Below, one piece after another: positions 15,001 to 38,174 of a DNA stretch of 64,000 bases. Within the stretch, counting starts at the first letter, position 1; the number at the start of each line of letters is the position of its first letter. A model generated the notes under the pieces. The model worked only from the letters and a program-made list of their open reading frames with translations, was not told the DNA's origin and searched no databases. Source of the DNA: Typha latifolia. Its lineage: Eukaryota; Streptophyta; Magnoliopsida; Poales; Typhaceae. Made by a program: the position numbers and the translations under genes. The stretch spans positions 7,513,096 through 7,577,095 of the forward strand of contig CM034100.1 in assembly GCA_019914945.1 (NCBI GenBank), written 5' to 3'.

Positions 15001-15978
15001 GCATGGGACCCCGGAAATTAATATAACCTATACATTTGATTTGAGACTCTGAGGAAACATGAAAAACAATCTAGCAAGAAGATTCCACTGAAAGAGAGCA
15101 TCTAAAGCACAACAGTCAATATAAATAACCTGAATAATTGGCAGAAGTCTCTCAAACCAAAGAGAATATGATGCTGCCAGACGATCAGTGCTGCACTCTG
15201 CAATGGTCACGCCTAGTAAACAAGTGCCCGCCCAACATTTGTCTGGCTAGATCATTTAAAATGACAAAAGATCACAAAAGATGGCATAAATCTTTTACTC
15301 TAAAGAAGTTGAACAAAACATAACAAAGAGCATACAAGTGAATATTCGCAATAAAATCTCCTTGCTCAGGTGTTAGACAGCATATACATGGCATAATTTC
15401 CACAAGAAACTCTAGAAAGCAATTCACCTGTCCTTTTCCGAACAAATATCAATTGTCAAACATATAAAATTTCCCGAGTCATCTTAAAACTCTTTTTTTT
15501 TCTTCGCACATGAACATATGAGAATAGCAAGGTCAAAACCCAGCTGAAAGGTCGAGTCTTGCATTTATCAAGGGATGCAAAATAAGAGAAGAAAAAACTC
15601 AAGAAAGGAGATATTTTTCTACCTATTTCAAATTTTCCTAGGTCAAAATCATACTCAGAAAACTAAAAGACACTCTATATATGATTTAAAAAAAAAATCA
15701 ACTACCATTGCACTGGAGACAAGCGAGAGGACGCGATCAACCCAGGCGTCGAAGGCAGACCGCCACGCCTCGGCCAACTTCTCATTGGGCGGGTCAGGGA
15801 TATCCTCCGAGAGAAAGCCGTGGGTTTTGATTGAGGCGAGAATAGAGGAAAGCTCCGATAGGTTCGGAAAAGGGTGCTTCTCGTCGGCGCCGGGGAGGCG
15901 ATCTCTCACCAGAGAACGAAGAAGGCGAGGCTTGAGACGTATGTCGTTTATCCCGCCGAAGAAGTCAGACGCCGCCAT
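1..15978 (-). CDS. PELP1/RIX1-type pre-rRNA-processing protein (5' part, eleven exons)
   Basis: By homology this is the plant PELP1-like member of the RIX1/PELP1 family, which in yeast and animals acts in the nucleolar complex that matures the large ribosomal subunit (ITS2 processing). Coding exons, 5' to 3' on the minus strand: 15978-15706, 15246-15130, 11324-11260, 6228-6123, 6032-5961, 5019-4960, 4800-4671, 4577-4384, 4234-4050, 3693-3566 and 114 to beyond base 1. All junctions are GT-AG and the phases join into 481 open codons. Recognisable blocks are MAASDFFGGINDIRLKPRLL at the start, PDKCWAG in exon 2, YPSSIN in exon 5, RGDEDSWSLMMQKIL in exon 7, LVPPGKDPPP in exon 8 and VPVRPLLALVGRVLL in exon 9. 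The start is the first ATG of the conserved N-terminus. The C-terminal acidic/proline-rich part is outside the window. Introns 2, 3 and 10 are enlarged by transposons. The family assignment rests on remembered similarity; the function in plants is inferred. Confidence 0.85.
2078..2999. mobile_element. Non-autonomous hAT-like element with 8-bp target duplication
   Basis: Flanked on both sides by the 8-mer GTCAGATC (2070-2077 and 3000-3007), the target-duplication length of hAT elements. The ends CAAGATTCCAAGTATC and, inverted, CATGGTTCCTAGTTTT match at 11 of 16 positions. Subterminal clusters of ATCGG/GATCGGCC words lie at both ends, as in hAT elements. The centre is a long CT-rich tract and no transposase is present. 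It is nested within the MITE-like element in PELP1 intron 10. Confidence 0.7.
2283..2810. repeat. CT-rich low-complexity tract
   Basis: Over 500 bp of imperfect CTCTCT/CCCTCTCTTT on the plus strand inside the nested hAT-like element. The arginine/glutamate-rich and serine/leucine-rich open frames it produces are composition artefacts. Confidence 0.85.
6393..9629 (+). mobile_element. 3.2 kb solo LTR with 5-bp target duplication in PELP1 intron 3
   Basis: Starts TGTAATAACCC and ends GGGCATTACA (TG...CA, with terminal inverted TGTAAT/ATTACA). It is flanked directly by CTGTG on both sides (6388-6392 and 9630-9634), a 5-bp duplication expected for a retrovirus-type integrase. No gag or pol is present between, so it is a solo LTR. 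It has a CT- and GC-rich block (6,600-7,080), a long AT-rich block, and an end-proximal GC-rich block. Related copies in the opposite orientation lie at 53,363-56,290 and 60,878-63,020. It is oriented against PELP1. Confidence 0.8.
6674..7080. repeat. CT-rich low-complexity block inside the solo LTR
   Basis: Runs of CT interrupted by GCC-rich segments such as CGCCGCCG, equivalent to the GA-rich blocks seen in the oppositely oriented copies. The serine/leucine-rich frames are compositional. Confidence 0.8.
9635..10421. other. PELP1 intron 3 sequence without recognised elements
   Basis: Ordinary AT-rich intronic sequence between the solo LTR and the MITE. No exon with the expected phase or conserved PELP1 motif was found. 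Confidence 0.5.
10422..11130. mobile_element. MITE with GAGCATCTCCAA termini in PELP1 intron 3
   Basis: Begins GAGCATCTCCAATG and ends CGGTTGGAGATGCTC, a near-perfect terminal inverted repeat. Subterminal arrays of GGAGCC and GGGCTCC words lie at both ends around an AT-rich centre. The flanks (TTA on the left, ATA on the right) hint at a mutated 3-bp target duplication of PIF/Harbinger type. It has no coding capacity. Its AT-rich core resembles, in inverse orientation, 22,950-23,340. Confidence 0.65.
12489..12592. repeat. 23-bp tandem repeat
   Basis: About four and a half imperfect units of CGTATTGGCCGATCTGTC plus a variable 5-base tail lie in tandem in the subterminal zone of the hAT-like element. 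Confidence 0.7.
13135..13695. mobile_element. Short non-autonomous hAT derivative (561 bp)
   Basis: Flanked by ACGACGAC on the left and ATGACGGC on the right (6 of 8 identical), a plausible diverged 8-bp duplication. Its left part (GGGCTAGAATAGTCTAG, GTTACCGCC, GAGATCGAG) and right part (TATTTATGTTCCTCCATTT, CATGGGTAGTTCGGGCTC, CATGGGCGGGCTGGGCC) match the left and right ends of the 3.8 kb element at 37,989-41,763. It therefore looks like an internal-deletion derivative of that family. Confidence 0.65.
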
Positions 15979-16049
15979 TGGAGGAGGACCTCTCTGGCCG
16001 ATTATAAAAAGGGGAGAGACGGGGTTTAGTACTCTCCGATGGGTGATGG
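15979..16049 (-). promoter_or_regulatory. Residual PELP1 leader between start codon and retrotransposon LTR
   Basis: Only 71 bp separate the PELP1 ATG from the 3' LTR of the gypsy element, so whatever native promoter existed is displaced to beyond 22.9 kb or lost. A plus-strand TATAAAAA near 16,006 points the wrong way for PELP1. Confidence 0.5.
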
Positions 16050-16355
16050 TGATGCAAAATATGGCGGAGAAACAAGAAGCGAAGGAATGTTTCACACCTC
16101 CACCCTAACAAATAGTTTCACACCAAAATTCTCTAAAAAATAAATCACATAAACTTTCATTAAGTTCCAAAGAAAATATAACGAGTCTAAACCTACAATG
16201 AAATTAAGCAAAAAACACCCTACATAAGAAATAAATAAAAGAAACACTAAATAAATCAAAATCAGAACCAGATCTCTATAGGAGGGATCATTAACTGTCG
16301 GTGCCCCCTGCGCTGGTACACACGCCATCGTGTCCTATCAGTGATGCCCGCATCA
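16050..16355 (-). repeat. 3' LTR of the gypsy element, adjacent to PELP1
   Basis: Aligns along most of its length with 22,658-22,944 but differs by substitutions and small indels. One deletion removes the TATATAG-like segment present in the other copy. Its outer edge is 71 bp upstream of the PELP1 start codon, in the sense orientation. Confidence 0.9.
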
Positions 16356-16374
16356 TTCTCCCCGGGTGGGAGAG
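16356..16374 (-). promoter_or_regulatory. Polypurine-tract candidate
   Basis: On the minus strand GGGGAGAA abuts the TGATGC start of the 3' LTR, the position of the plus-strand primer. The tract is short. Confidence 0.5.
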
Positions 16375-16414
16375 AAGTCGACTCCGTCGAGTGTGCTGCT
16401 CTGCTGCTCTCATA

Positions 16415-17640
16415 CTACTCTAAGGTATCAGGGTGATGCACCTCCAAATTGTGACGATCAAACCATGTGTCATCAGGTGTAGGCCGTCCTTTCCAACGTA
16501 CTAGATACCGTTGGGATCCACCTTCTCTAGTTACAATAATTTCATCATCTAAAATTTTATCAATTTCATCTGCTGTGTTAGGTGGAATATTGGGAAGTGG
16601 AGGTAAAAAGGGTCTCTTATAAAGAGGCTCATGGGTAGGCTCAGTATCTAGTGGGTTATCTGGAGTAAAATCTGGACCTTTATAAGCTACTAGATCCTCA
16701 ATATTAAAAGTAAAACTGATGCTGAAATCACTAGGGAGATCTAGAACATAAGCATTATCATTAATTTTCTTGAGAATTTTAAAAAGTCCGGCACTTCGTG
16801 CATGCAACTTTTTGACAGTTCCAGGTGGAAATTGTTCCGGACGTATCCGGACCATCACAAAGTCTCCAACATTAAATTATTTGAATCTCTTTCTTAGATC
16901 AGCTCGAATTTTATAATTAGTATTATTTTAAGCAATTATGTTACTAATTTCTTTATGCAAGTCATGAATATGTGATGCGAATGCAGATACAGACTCACAC
17001 AACCTATGATAATGGGACATAGGAATGAGATCTATAGGTTGTCTAGGTTTGTAACCATATACTACCTCAGTTGGACTCAGACCTATGGATCTATTAACAG
17101 AATTATTATATGCAAATTCAGCAGTTGGCAGTTTTTGAACCCAGTCCCTTAGATTCTCGCCGATAAGAGTTCTTAGTAAGTTACCTAAGCTCCTATTGAC
17201 TACTTCAGTTTTCTCGTCAGTTTGTGGGTGGCAAGCAGTTGAATACTGAAGCTTAGTTCCCATCTTATGTCATAGAGTTTTCCAAAAAATAGCTAGTGAA
17301 TTTTACATCCCTATCTGATACAATAGTTTTTGGTAGCCCGTGCAACTTAACAATTTCGTTAAAATAGATTTTAGCAACTCGAGAGACGTCAAAAGTTCGG
17401 GAATAGGGTATAAAGTGGGCCATCTTTGAAAATCGATCCACCACCACAAGAACGGAATCATGCTTTCAGGTAGTCTTTGGAAGTCTAAGTACGAAGTCCA
17501 TACTAACATCTTACTAGGGGCAATTAGAAACAGGTAAAGGCGTGTACAATCCTGTATTTTGCTTTCGCTGCTTAGCGAGTTGACATGCATGACATCGACT
17601 GATAAGTCTTATAACATCTCTCTTTAAGCTTGGCCAGAAA
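16415..17640 (-). pseudogene. Integrase and chromodomain region of the gypsy element (fragmented)
   Basis: The zinc-finger tail CHACQLAK lies near 17,580. The core follows with [25 protein letters not shown] and YSTACHPQTDE, then FAYNNS. The C-terminal piece ends in a chromodomain (YLVRWKGR, then DDTWFDRHNL) that stops at 16,415. The core is broken between 17,270 and 17,300 and upstream of 16,860. Chromodomains steer chromovirus integration to particular chromatin. Confidence 0.88.
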
Positions 17641-17891
17641 AAATCGATATTTCGTAGCTTCAATAGTTTTTGCGTGCCCAAAATGTCCAGCTAAACCCCC
17701 AGCATGCAATTCCCAAATTAAAAATTCCCTTAACGAGGTGCTGGGAATGCATAACCTTCAAGACTTAAATAGATAGCCATCCTGCAAGATGAAACCATCT
17801 ATTTCTTGAGTCGCTCCATCGCTTAATAAATTGTAAACTTAATGAAAATCCGGACATGATTCATATTCAGTTTTGATTTTATCAAATCCTA

Positions 17892-18466
17892 TTATTCTGC
17901 GTTCATCCTTGAAAGAAGAATCATACGACGACTTAGTGCATCAGCCGCTTTATTGTCTGTTCCAAACTTGTGTCGCAAGGTGTACGTATAGTCCTGGAGA
18001 AATTCGACCCACCTGTCATGTCTAGCATTAAGCTTCTTCTGAGAGTTAAGGTAGCGAAGAGCTTCATGGTCAGAGAAGATTATGAATTCTTGAGGAAGCA
18101 AATAATGTCTCCAGTGGCGAAGAGAATGAACCACAGCATAAAATTCCTTATCGTAAGTGGTATATCGTTCTAGTTTCATTCAACTTTTCACTAAAGTAGG
18201 CAATCGAATGGCCCTCTTGGCTCAGGAATCCTCCTATACCAACTCCAGAAGCGTCACAAGTGACCTCAAAAACTTTAGTAAAATCAGAGAGTCGCATGAC
18301 AGGGGCTTCGACCATTTTCTTTTTTGATTTCAGTGAAAGCTTTAGTAGCACTTGCTGACCACTTAAATTCAACTTTCTTGAGGCATTCTGTTATGGGAGC
18401 CATAATGGTACTAAACCCTTTGATGAACCGATGATAGAGGGTAGCAAGTCTATGAAAGCTTCTCAC
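17892..18466 (-). pseudogene. RNase H region of the gypsy element (fragmented)
   Basis: Three overlapping frames carry the connection segment, the first catalytic aspartate in [12 protein letters not shown], and the later block IIFSDHEALRYL followed by KAADALSRR. Frameshifts lie near 18,170 and 18,330. Confidence 0.85.
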
Positions 18467-18490
18467 GTCTCTTATGGTACGAGGTTCAGG

Positions 18491-19528
18491 TCATTCTTTA
18501 ACAGCTTTGACCTTATCAGGGTCAGCAAACACTCCTTCAGATGAAACAATGAAACCCAAGAAAACAACTTTGTTTGTCAGAAATGTACATTTCTTAGGGT
18601 TTGCATACAGTTGCTTTCTCCTCAAGACAGCGTAGACTTGACGAAGATGATCTATATGTTGCTCCCGAGATCGACTATAGATAAGGATGTCATCAAAATA
18701 TATGACTAAAAATTGTCCCATAAAATGTCGTAATATTTGAGTCATCACTCTCATGAAAGTACTCGGAGCATTAGTCAAGCCAAAAGGCATAACTGTCCAT
18801 TCATATAACCCATCTTTTGTTTTAAACGCAGTCTTCCATTCATCGCCAGGGCGTATACGAATTTGGTGATAGCCACTTTTTAAATCTATCTTTGAAAAGA
18901 TCGTGGCCCCTGTCATCATATCCAGCATGTCATCCAAACGAGGAATGGGGAAACGGTATTTTACCGTTATTTGATTAATAGCACGGATGTCGACGCACAT
19001 GCACCGGGTTCCATCTTTCTTTGGCGTTAACAATGCAGGAACTGCGCAAGGACTTAGGCTTTCCTTCAGAAAGCCTTTTCTCAATAACTCGTCAACTTGC
19101 CGTTTGAGTTCAGCGTGTTCAGTTGAGTTAAGTCTGTAATGAGGCAAGTTAAGAAGAGATGCACCCGGGACGAAATCGATAGCATGTTGAATATCTCTCA
19201 TTGGTGGCAATTCATCCGGGAGATCCTCTGGAAAGACATCCGAGAATTCCTCAATCACAGCAGTGGCTTCAAAAGGAATCAATTCACTAGGCTCATTCAA
19301 AATTTCTCGAACAGCAAGAATCAGAATAGGAGTTCTTTTACTCATCTCGCCTTCAATTGTTCGAGTGGATGGGATCAGACTTCTTTTCCATCTTACCACA
19401 TCTAGGCTACGATGGAAGAATCTTGATTTTCTTACCCTCGTATTCAAACATGTAGATATTTGAACGACCATAAATATGCACATCATTATCAAATAGCCAA
19501 GGTCTTCCAAGGATAATTTGGCCCACAT
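18491..19528 (-). pseudogene. Reverse transcriptase region of the gypsy element
   Basis: A 345-codon open frame with the gypsy palm and fingers motifs [26 protein letters not shown] and the catalytic YFDD. It includes the LLTPKKDGT block, with CVDIRAIN in the usual place. It is the best preserved part of the element but is separated from protease and RNase H by frame breaks. Confidence 0.92.
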
Positions 19529-19859
19529 CCATGGTCAATACATAACACCATAAATTATCCTTATAAGTCATGAATTCAATTGGAACCAAACAATGCTCTT
19601 TTATTTCCAACGTGGTTGAATTGATCCACGAAACCTTGTAAGGATTAGGATGGGAAACCGCTCTCAGGTTTAGTTTTAAAATAATGATGGAAGACACGGC
19701 ATTTATACAGCTGCCACTATCCACAATTACTTTACAATTTTTACCTCTAATTTTCGTGAACGTGTGGAAAATGGAGCTGCGCCTCCAATCATCATTGAAT
19801 TTAGGTTGAGAGAGGGCACATCTAACAACATGTAACTTGGTGGAGTCTATGTGCCTCAA
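19407..19859 (-). pseudogene. Aspartic protease region of the gypsy element
   Basis: Contains the retropepsin active-site motif as VIVDSGSCINAVS and the flap/C-terminal motif IILGRPWL. The frame ends before reverse transcriptase and overlaps it in another frame, so a frameshift separates the two. A functional polyprotein is unlikely. Confidence 0.85.
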
Positions 19860-20178
19860 GCATCCTAGGGTATTTTCTTCCTCTTTATCCTCAAAATCTC
19901 CTTCTTCACCGTCTACATTGTGAACATATCCATCAAAATCTTGTTCGGAGTCTTCTTCGAAGTGTTCCTCAATTAAACTTATTTTATACGGGCTCGCGCA
20001 ATTTGCAGCAACATGTTCATAGCCTTGACACTTGTAGCATTTGACCCGAGGATTAACCTTAGAAAAGTCATTCTTGACGCTCTTACCCTTGTATTCTACC
20101 CTGAATTGTGAAGGGCTAGGGGTAGATCAGTTAAAAGATTGATCGGTAGTTTTGGATTGGTGAGGACCTGTGGAGGAT

Positions 20179-21042
20179 TTATGGATTTTGTGGTTTTGTT
20201 TCAAAATTTCTTGAGTTGTGGTTAGGTCTAGACTCCTCTAAGTCTTGAACTAAGTTGTAGGCATTTTCCAAAGTATCAATATTACGGGTAAAAAGTTCGC
20301 TTCTCAATTCTTCACGTAGGCCAGCCCTAAATCTGAACAAGATTTGCATAGGGGTTTCTGATTCGATAACGCTACACCTAACAAGCAATTCATCAAAGGC
20401 CGCAACGTAATCCTTAGCTGACTTACTCCCTTGGGTAAGTCGGTTCCATCTATCTAGAAATTTAGGGTAATAAGAAGGTGGGAGATATTTACGTTTTAGT
20501 TCATTTTTCATGTCAACCCAAGTTTCAATTGGAATCTCACCCCTAATATCTCGAAGAGTCTCAACGTTGGTCCAGTATTGATTTGCTTTCCCAATTAATT
20601 TTATGGCAGCAAATCTGACTTTACGGACTTCCGACATATCATACCATTTAAAGTAACGGTCCATGTCTTTGATCTAGTCCAAGAAGTGCTGCGGATCTAG
20701 ACGACCACCAAACATCGGAGCATCAATTTTTATGCTTCGAAGGTACTGTTCATCAGGATCTCGCTCATTCCCTTGAAAGTGTTGACGAGGTAAAGGAGTG
20801 GGAGATTCACCACGCTCAAGGTCGAGGCGGTGATTATTTTGAGGAGCAGTGTGCTCTCGGGATCTTTCTACCCTATATAGTCGTTCATCGGTCACCCATT
20901 GATTATCCTGAGTATCCCTGACTTGTTGAGCTAAGATACCTAGTTGTCCCATAATATCGTCGAGCTTCTTAATAAGTTCGAGATCCATACTGCTACTACT
21001 AGACTCACTAAGGAGATAAACCTTACCTCTACATGTTGGCAT
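20179..21042 (-). pseudogene. gag capsid region of the gypsy element (one in-frame stop)
   Basis: Two consecutive frames that are in phase with each other, split by a TAG near 20,671. The upstream part holds a coiled, charged N-terminus. The downstream part contains the retrotransposon gag domain (WTNVETLRD, LPPSYY, RWNRLTQGSKSAKDYVAAF). A zinc knuckle of CX2CX4HX4C form follows near 20,003-20,045 in broken frame. The stop looks like a tryptophan codon changed to TAG, judging by the position between FLD and IKDMD; that is inference. Confidence 0.85.
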
Positions 21043-22637
21043 ACACTAATATGCAATGAGTGAGTTAGGTATTGCTTTATTTATTTATTTATTTATTTTA
21101 TATTTAATATATATATATAGTTTTTATCTTTTTAATTCTATGCTTGCTAATTTAAACAAAATTAAATAGTGTTCTAACCTAATGGAATGCAGATGTCTCC
21201 TAAATTTAATATAATACCAATGTCTTGATCTAAATGATATGAGATGATATGTTATGCTGTCAAGAAAATCTTAAAAATGAATACTTAATTGAATTTAGAT
21301 TTTCTATTTAGGAGATTCAAAGACTAATGTCAAGATTTAATGGTTTTTAAACAAAAGTCACATTACATAAATGCCAAACCCATTAAATTTCTTTCCAAAA
21401 ATTAACATAATACTAATATTCTATTCGGCACAGTTCATATCTTAATATTAGGACTAAAGCATATAAGGTTTCTATGTAATCTCTCCCTCACTATATGTGG
21501 AGTGCAGGAATTGATAAAAGTTTAGAGATGATACTAGAAAAGAATGGCCCAAAAATATTTAATACATTGAAAAGAGCATGTACCTGACCATCTGAGGAAA
21601 AAAAGAATTGAAATTAATTAATTTGTTTTCACCCTTCTTCTTCCTCCCCTCTTCATCCACAATGTGTTGTTGTACATATCCTTCCCGTCAGCACCAGGGA
21701 GTGGTCAGCAGCAATATCGACGATGTTGGCAGCAAAGTCCAAGGCAGTGGAGAGATCGGACGGTCTAGCAGTGATGGTCGCAGTTAGAGCTATGGCAGGG
21801 AACGAAGCACGGAAGATCACTACACGGGCGTCGGCGTCGAGGCAGGGCAGAATCGGGGTGGCGTTAGGGTAGCAACGACGGGAAAGGGCTAGGGCTTGGT
21901 GTGAGGTGAGGGGGAGGTTGGGGATGAAGTTGGGTAACGGGTTGTGGGTTTAGTCTAACAGGGTTTGAGTTTTTGACTAAAGGATTTGGAGTTGATTTGA
22001 AGGGGTTGGTTTCAAGTTAGGAAGGGAATTCAAAAATTAGAAATATTGGACGGAGAAGAATTAGGAAAGATAGGATTTGTTGGGATGTTGAGAAGAAATA
22101 GGAAATTTGGTAGGAAGTTTAGGAAATATAGGATTTGTTGGGATGTTGATAAAAAATAGGAAATTTGGTACGAAGTTTAGGAAAGATAGAATTTGTTAGG
22201 ATGTTGAAAAGAAATAGAAATTTGGTAGGAAGTTTAGGAAAAGAAGGAATTGGTTGGGATTTAATAGAAATTAAGAGCCAAAAATGAAAATTTTTGAAAA
22301 TTTGAAACACTGAATTTTTTTTTCTCTCTCTCTTTTTTACAGCAAAAGAGACGTATTGTTTTATCTCTTTTCTTCTTTTTCAATCTAAAAAATATAAAAA
22401 TAAAGATGAAACAGTAGATCACTAAATAATGCAACAATAATTACTTTTTGAAGGATTTGGGATCTTACGCGGTGGTGATTCCGCGATGACAACAGATTCT
22501 TTTTGTTCCTCGTCAACGGTAATTTCCTTGCTCGTCGTACGCCGAATTTCTTGACGTTCCGGTGTTCGTGGAGCGATTGGTCATGGCGAAGAATAAATGT
22601 GGAGATCCCGGGAGGAGGGACGTCCATAAACTAGGAT
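21043..22637 (-). other. Leader between primer-binding site and gag of the gypsy element
   Basis: About 1.6 kb without recognisable coding domains. It includes a GC-rich segment (21,670-21,950) and a tandem repeat (22,061-22,272). The short open frames here look incidental. Confidence 0.6.
22061..22272. repeat. 57-58-bp tandem repeat in the gypsy leader
   Basis: Four copies start at 22,061, 22,119, 22,177 and 22,234, each beginning TTAGGAAA and containing ATTTGTTGGGATGTTGA and AAATTTGGTA. The last copy is truncated and diverged. Confidence 0.88.
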
Positions 22638-22654
22638 CCTTCACTCTGATACCA
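22638..22654 (-). promoter_or_regulatory. Primer-binding site (initiator tRNA-Met type)
   Basis: On the minus strand TGGTATCAGAG follows the 5' LTR by three bases. This is the usual complement of the 3' end of plant initiator methionine tRNA, used to prime minus-strand DNA synthesis. Confidence 0.85.
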
Positions 22655-22657
22655 AAA

Positions 22658-22944
22658 TGATGCAAAACGTGGTGGAGAAAGATGAAATAGGGAAATAAGA
22701 ACAAAAGGAATGGGGTTTCACACCAAAATCTTCTAAAGAATAAATCACATAAACTTTCATTAAGGTTCAAAGAAAATATAACGGGTCTATATATAGACCT
22801 GCAATGGAATTAAGCAAAAAACACCCTACATAAGAAATAAACAAAAGACACCCTAAATAAATCAAAATTAGAACCAGATCTCTATAGGAGGGATCATCAT
22901 GCTGGTACACACGCCATTGTGTCCTATCAATAATGTCCGCATCA
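22658..22944 (-). repeat. 5' LTR of the gypsy element
   Basis: Same TGATGC...GCATCA ends as the partner LTR. Carries the palindromic TATA-like TCTATATATAGA at 22,786-22,797, a candidate core promoter for the element. Confidence 0.9.
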
Positions 22945-23650
22945 TATGGGTTTGGAGCATATCTTTTTTATGATATCTATCTCTTCTGTATATATCCTTA
23001 TTAAATAATCTAATTAATTTAATTAAATATATAATTGATTTTGATAATTAATTTTTAATAAAGATAATATTATTAGAATACTTAATCAAGATCTTTAAAA
23101 TGAGTATAATATTAAATTATTTAAGTTATTTTAAATATTTTATTTTTATTTTGTGTAATATAATTTTGATATTTTTAATTAAAAAATAGTAATTTAAAAT
23201 TACTTCTAAAACTATTGAATATTAATAAGAGTTTTCTAACCGTATATCTTTTATTAAAAAATAATAATATTAAAATGACTTATTAAATCATTTAAAATAT
23301 AATATATATATATATATATATATTAATTAAATAATACATATAGAGCGCTCTGGCACACTTCGGCCTCTCCCAGTGGAGTAAGAATAGATTTATTCTTGTA
23401 TAATAAATAAACAACAATCGTAAGCATATATTAGTACAATAATACGTACTCTGTTCCCTCTAATATTTGTATATTTATCAATTATTATTTTATCATTTTT
23501 ATCTACTATCATTTCAACTTTCTACTACATCAAGTATAAATATTACACATAATACTTCTAATATACAACTAAATATTAGAATAGTTTAAACCAATATAAG
23601 CTCTTCTATACTAATATAAAAAATTGAAATAACTATACTCTATCGGCTTC
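22945..23650. other. AT-rich flank with a partial MITE core
   Basis: Bases 22,950-23,340 resemble, on the opposite strand, the AT-rich centre of the MITE at 10,422-11,130 (shared CAATAGTTTTAGAA and GGTTAGAAAACTCT words). No terminal repeats were found. The rest has no recognisable content. Confidence 0.45.
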
Positions 23651-24224
23651 ATTCCAAAAGTGCTTTTTATACCAAAAACGTTTTAGCTGGCCCTGGTTCC
23701 TTACAGGTCCACTGGATGCCAAGGTATACATCCAGAAATCCAGCCCAGAACCTGCAGCAACTGACACCAACTTCCTGCTCGCAAGGGTTCAACGAGGATG
23801 CTCGCTGGAAGTGCACATCCTGCCCCCTGCCGGAGCAGGAAGAGCTTTCCCACCTGAACCCTCCATCTTAGGATTAGAGGAAGGGATGCTAAATTTGAAT
23901 TGTTAGACACAAGAGTTAGGCATCAAGTTGAGATCTCAATCTCCTTGCCCAAAGTCAATAAAATGTTTTGAGGATTCCTTACAAAGTTACAGCTAGAATT
24001 TCTAGTACTACATGGAACAACAGGAGTTGAAAACGGAATGAGAAATGCCAACAGAAAATATTCTTGTGTTACCAAGGGGCATACCATTTTCTTTCCTATT
24101 TTTTCTTTCTTTTTTTTTTCTTTTTTTTGTACATGTCCTCCAGAGATCTTCCTTCTCATTTCCTTGCTATTCGGTCGGTCGAAAAGCAACACCCTTCAAG
24201 AATTATAGCACATATTATTTGCAG
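23651..24224 (-). other. Downstream flank of the MAP kinase, probably including its 3' UTR
   Basis: Contains no recognised gene. It presumably holds the 3' untranslated region; a polyadenylation site could not be fixed by eye. An open frame at 23,701-23,910 has no recognised similarity. Confidence 0.4.
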
Positions 24225-37201
<12,977 letters not shown>

Positions 37202-37731
37202 TTGCCGTCAAAATTCCACACACAGAACTCCAAGATTTTTCAATATTTTTTTTTCCTTTTTTCCTTCTTTCCACTCTTTCTTCCCTCACCACACTCAACC
37301 ACTGTCCTTTGCCGATCCCAACCACAGATTCAGAACAAATTCAAAAGAATGTAGCACCAAATCAGCCCCCAAACAGAACTCAGCCGCATTTGCCCCATCT
37401 CCCCCTACTCCGGATCACAAGCTCGCAGTCCCTTCCTCTACTCCTCGAATCCCTCACCAAGCAATGAGATCGGAGTCGCTTTCTCATGCACTCAGAAACC
37501 CTAACCTCAACACCGCCGACAACCGCCGCTGCCGCTGCCGCAATCATAGAAATCTAACACACAGCATAGTTACCGCCTAGATCCAATCGCCCGACAGTAT
37601 CCGTTTAGAATCGATCACTTCCCCTAATAAATTAGCACAGCCTCCACTTTCAATGCCGCCCTCGAAGTAATCGAAGGAGATCGAACAATAAATAGAAGAA
37701 AATCAAAAAGAAATCTAGGCTTTTAACGGCT

Positions 37732-37769
<38 letters not shown>

Positions 37770-37988
37770 TCTAATTCTTCTGTTTTTTTTCCTCCTCCTC
37801 CTTGGATTTAGATCTATCTTTTTAAGGACAGAGATGGATTGGGATTGCGGAAGGAAGGTGCTGGTTGGCGTTTTGCAGTCCTAAAGTATGTAGCGTATGG
37901 ATGCGGCAGCAGCAGTGGCAGTATTTTGTAATTTTCTAGAGTATATGGCTGATTCATGTACCGAGAATTAATTTATTGGCGAGTTTTT
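37202..37988 (-). promoter_or_regulatory. MAP kinase 5' leader and proximal promoter region
   Basis: This is the stretch directly upstream of the MAP kinase start codon. It holds a (CT)n run on the plus strand (GA on the coding strand) near 37,732-37,763, typical of plant 5' leaders and core promoters. The transcription start cannot be placed by eye. Open frames on either strand here are short and compositionally biased. Confidence 0.45.
37732..37763. repeat. CT/GA microsatellite upstream of the MAP kinase
   Basis: An uninterrupted run of about sixteen CT dinucleotides lies roughly 540 bp upstream of the MAP kinase ATG. GA/CT runs are common in plant 5' untranslated regions and can bind GAGA-type factors; any regulatory role here is inference. 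Confidence 0.85.
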
Positions 37989-38174
37989 TAGACCATGCCT
38001 AGACATTATTGGGCGGGTCGGGCCGGGCTTTTCAGACTTATGGGACTTAAATATTTATTCACGGTTCGACCCAGGCTAGAATAGTCTAGTCTGTTACCGC
38101 TCGTAGGGCCGTGAGAGATCGAGGCCAGGCCAGGCCGAGTTCTGCCTCATAATGGAGATTTTCTTATTGAGATG

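Larger units (their letters stand above)
16050..22944 (-). mobile_element. Ty3/gypsy chromovirus-type LTR retrotransposon
   Basis: The two LTRs (16,050-16,355 and 22,658-22,944) each run from TGATGC to GCATCA. Internal order on the minus strand is primer-binding site, leader, gag, zinc knuckle, protease, reverse transcriptase, RNase H, integrase, chromodomain, purine tract, LTR. This order, with integrase after RNase H, marks Ty3/gypsy, and the chromodomain marks a chromovirus. The 5-bp flanks GATGG and TATGG differ at one base and are a likely target duplication. Stops and frameshifts make it non-autonomous now. It is on the same strand as PELP1. Confidence 0.93.

Noticed and set aside
16001..16014. 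Plus-strand TATAAAAA box next to PELP1
   Set aside because: It points away from PELP1 and no plus-strand gene follows; the downstream DNA is the retrotransposon LTR.
15575..16108. 177-codon plus-strand frame opposite PELP1 exon 1
   Set aside because: It is the antisense shadow of the GC-rich PELP1 first exon, which has clear family similarity on the minus strand.
22385..22770. Minus-strand frames of 80 and 85 codons near the gypsy 5' LTR
   Set aside because: They span the LTR, primer-binding site and leader, which are non-coding in this type of element.
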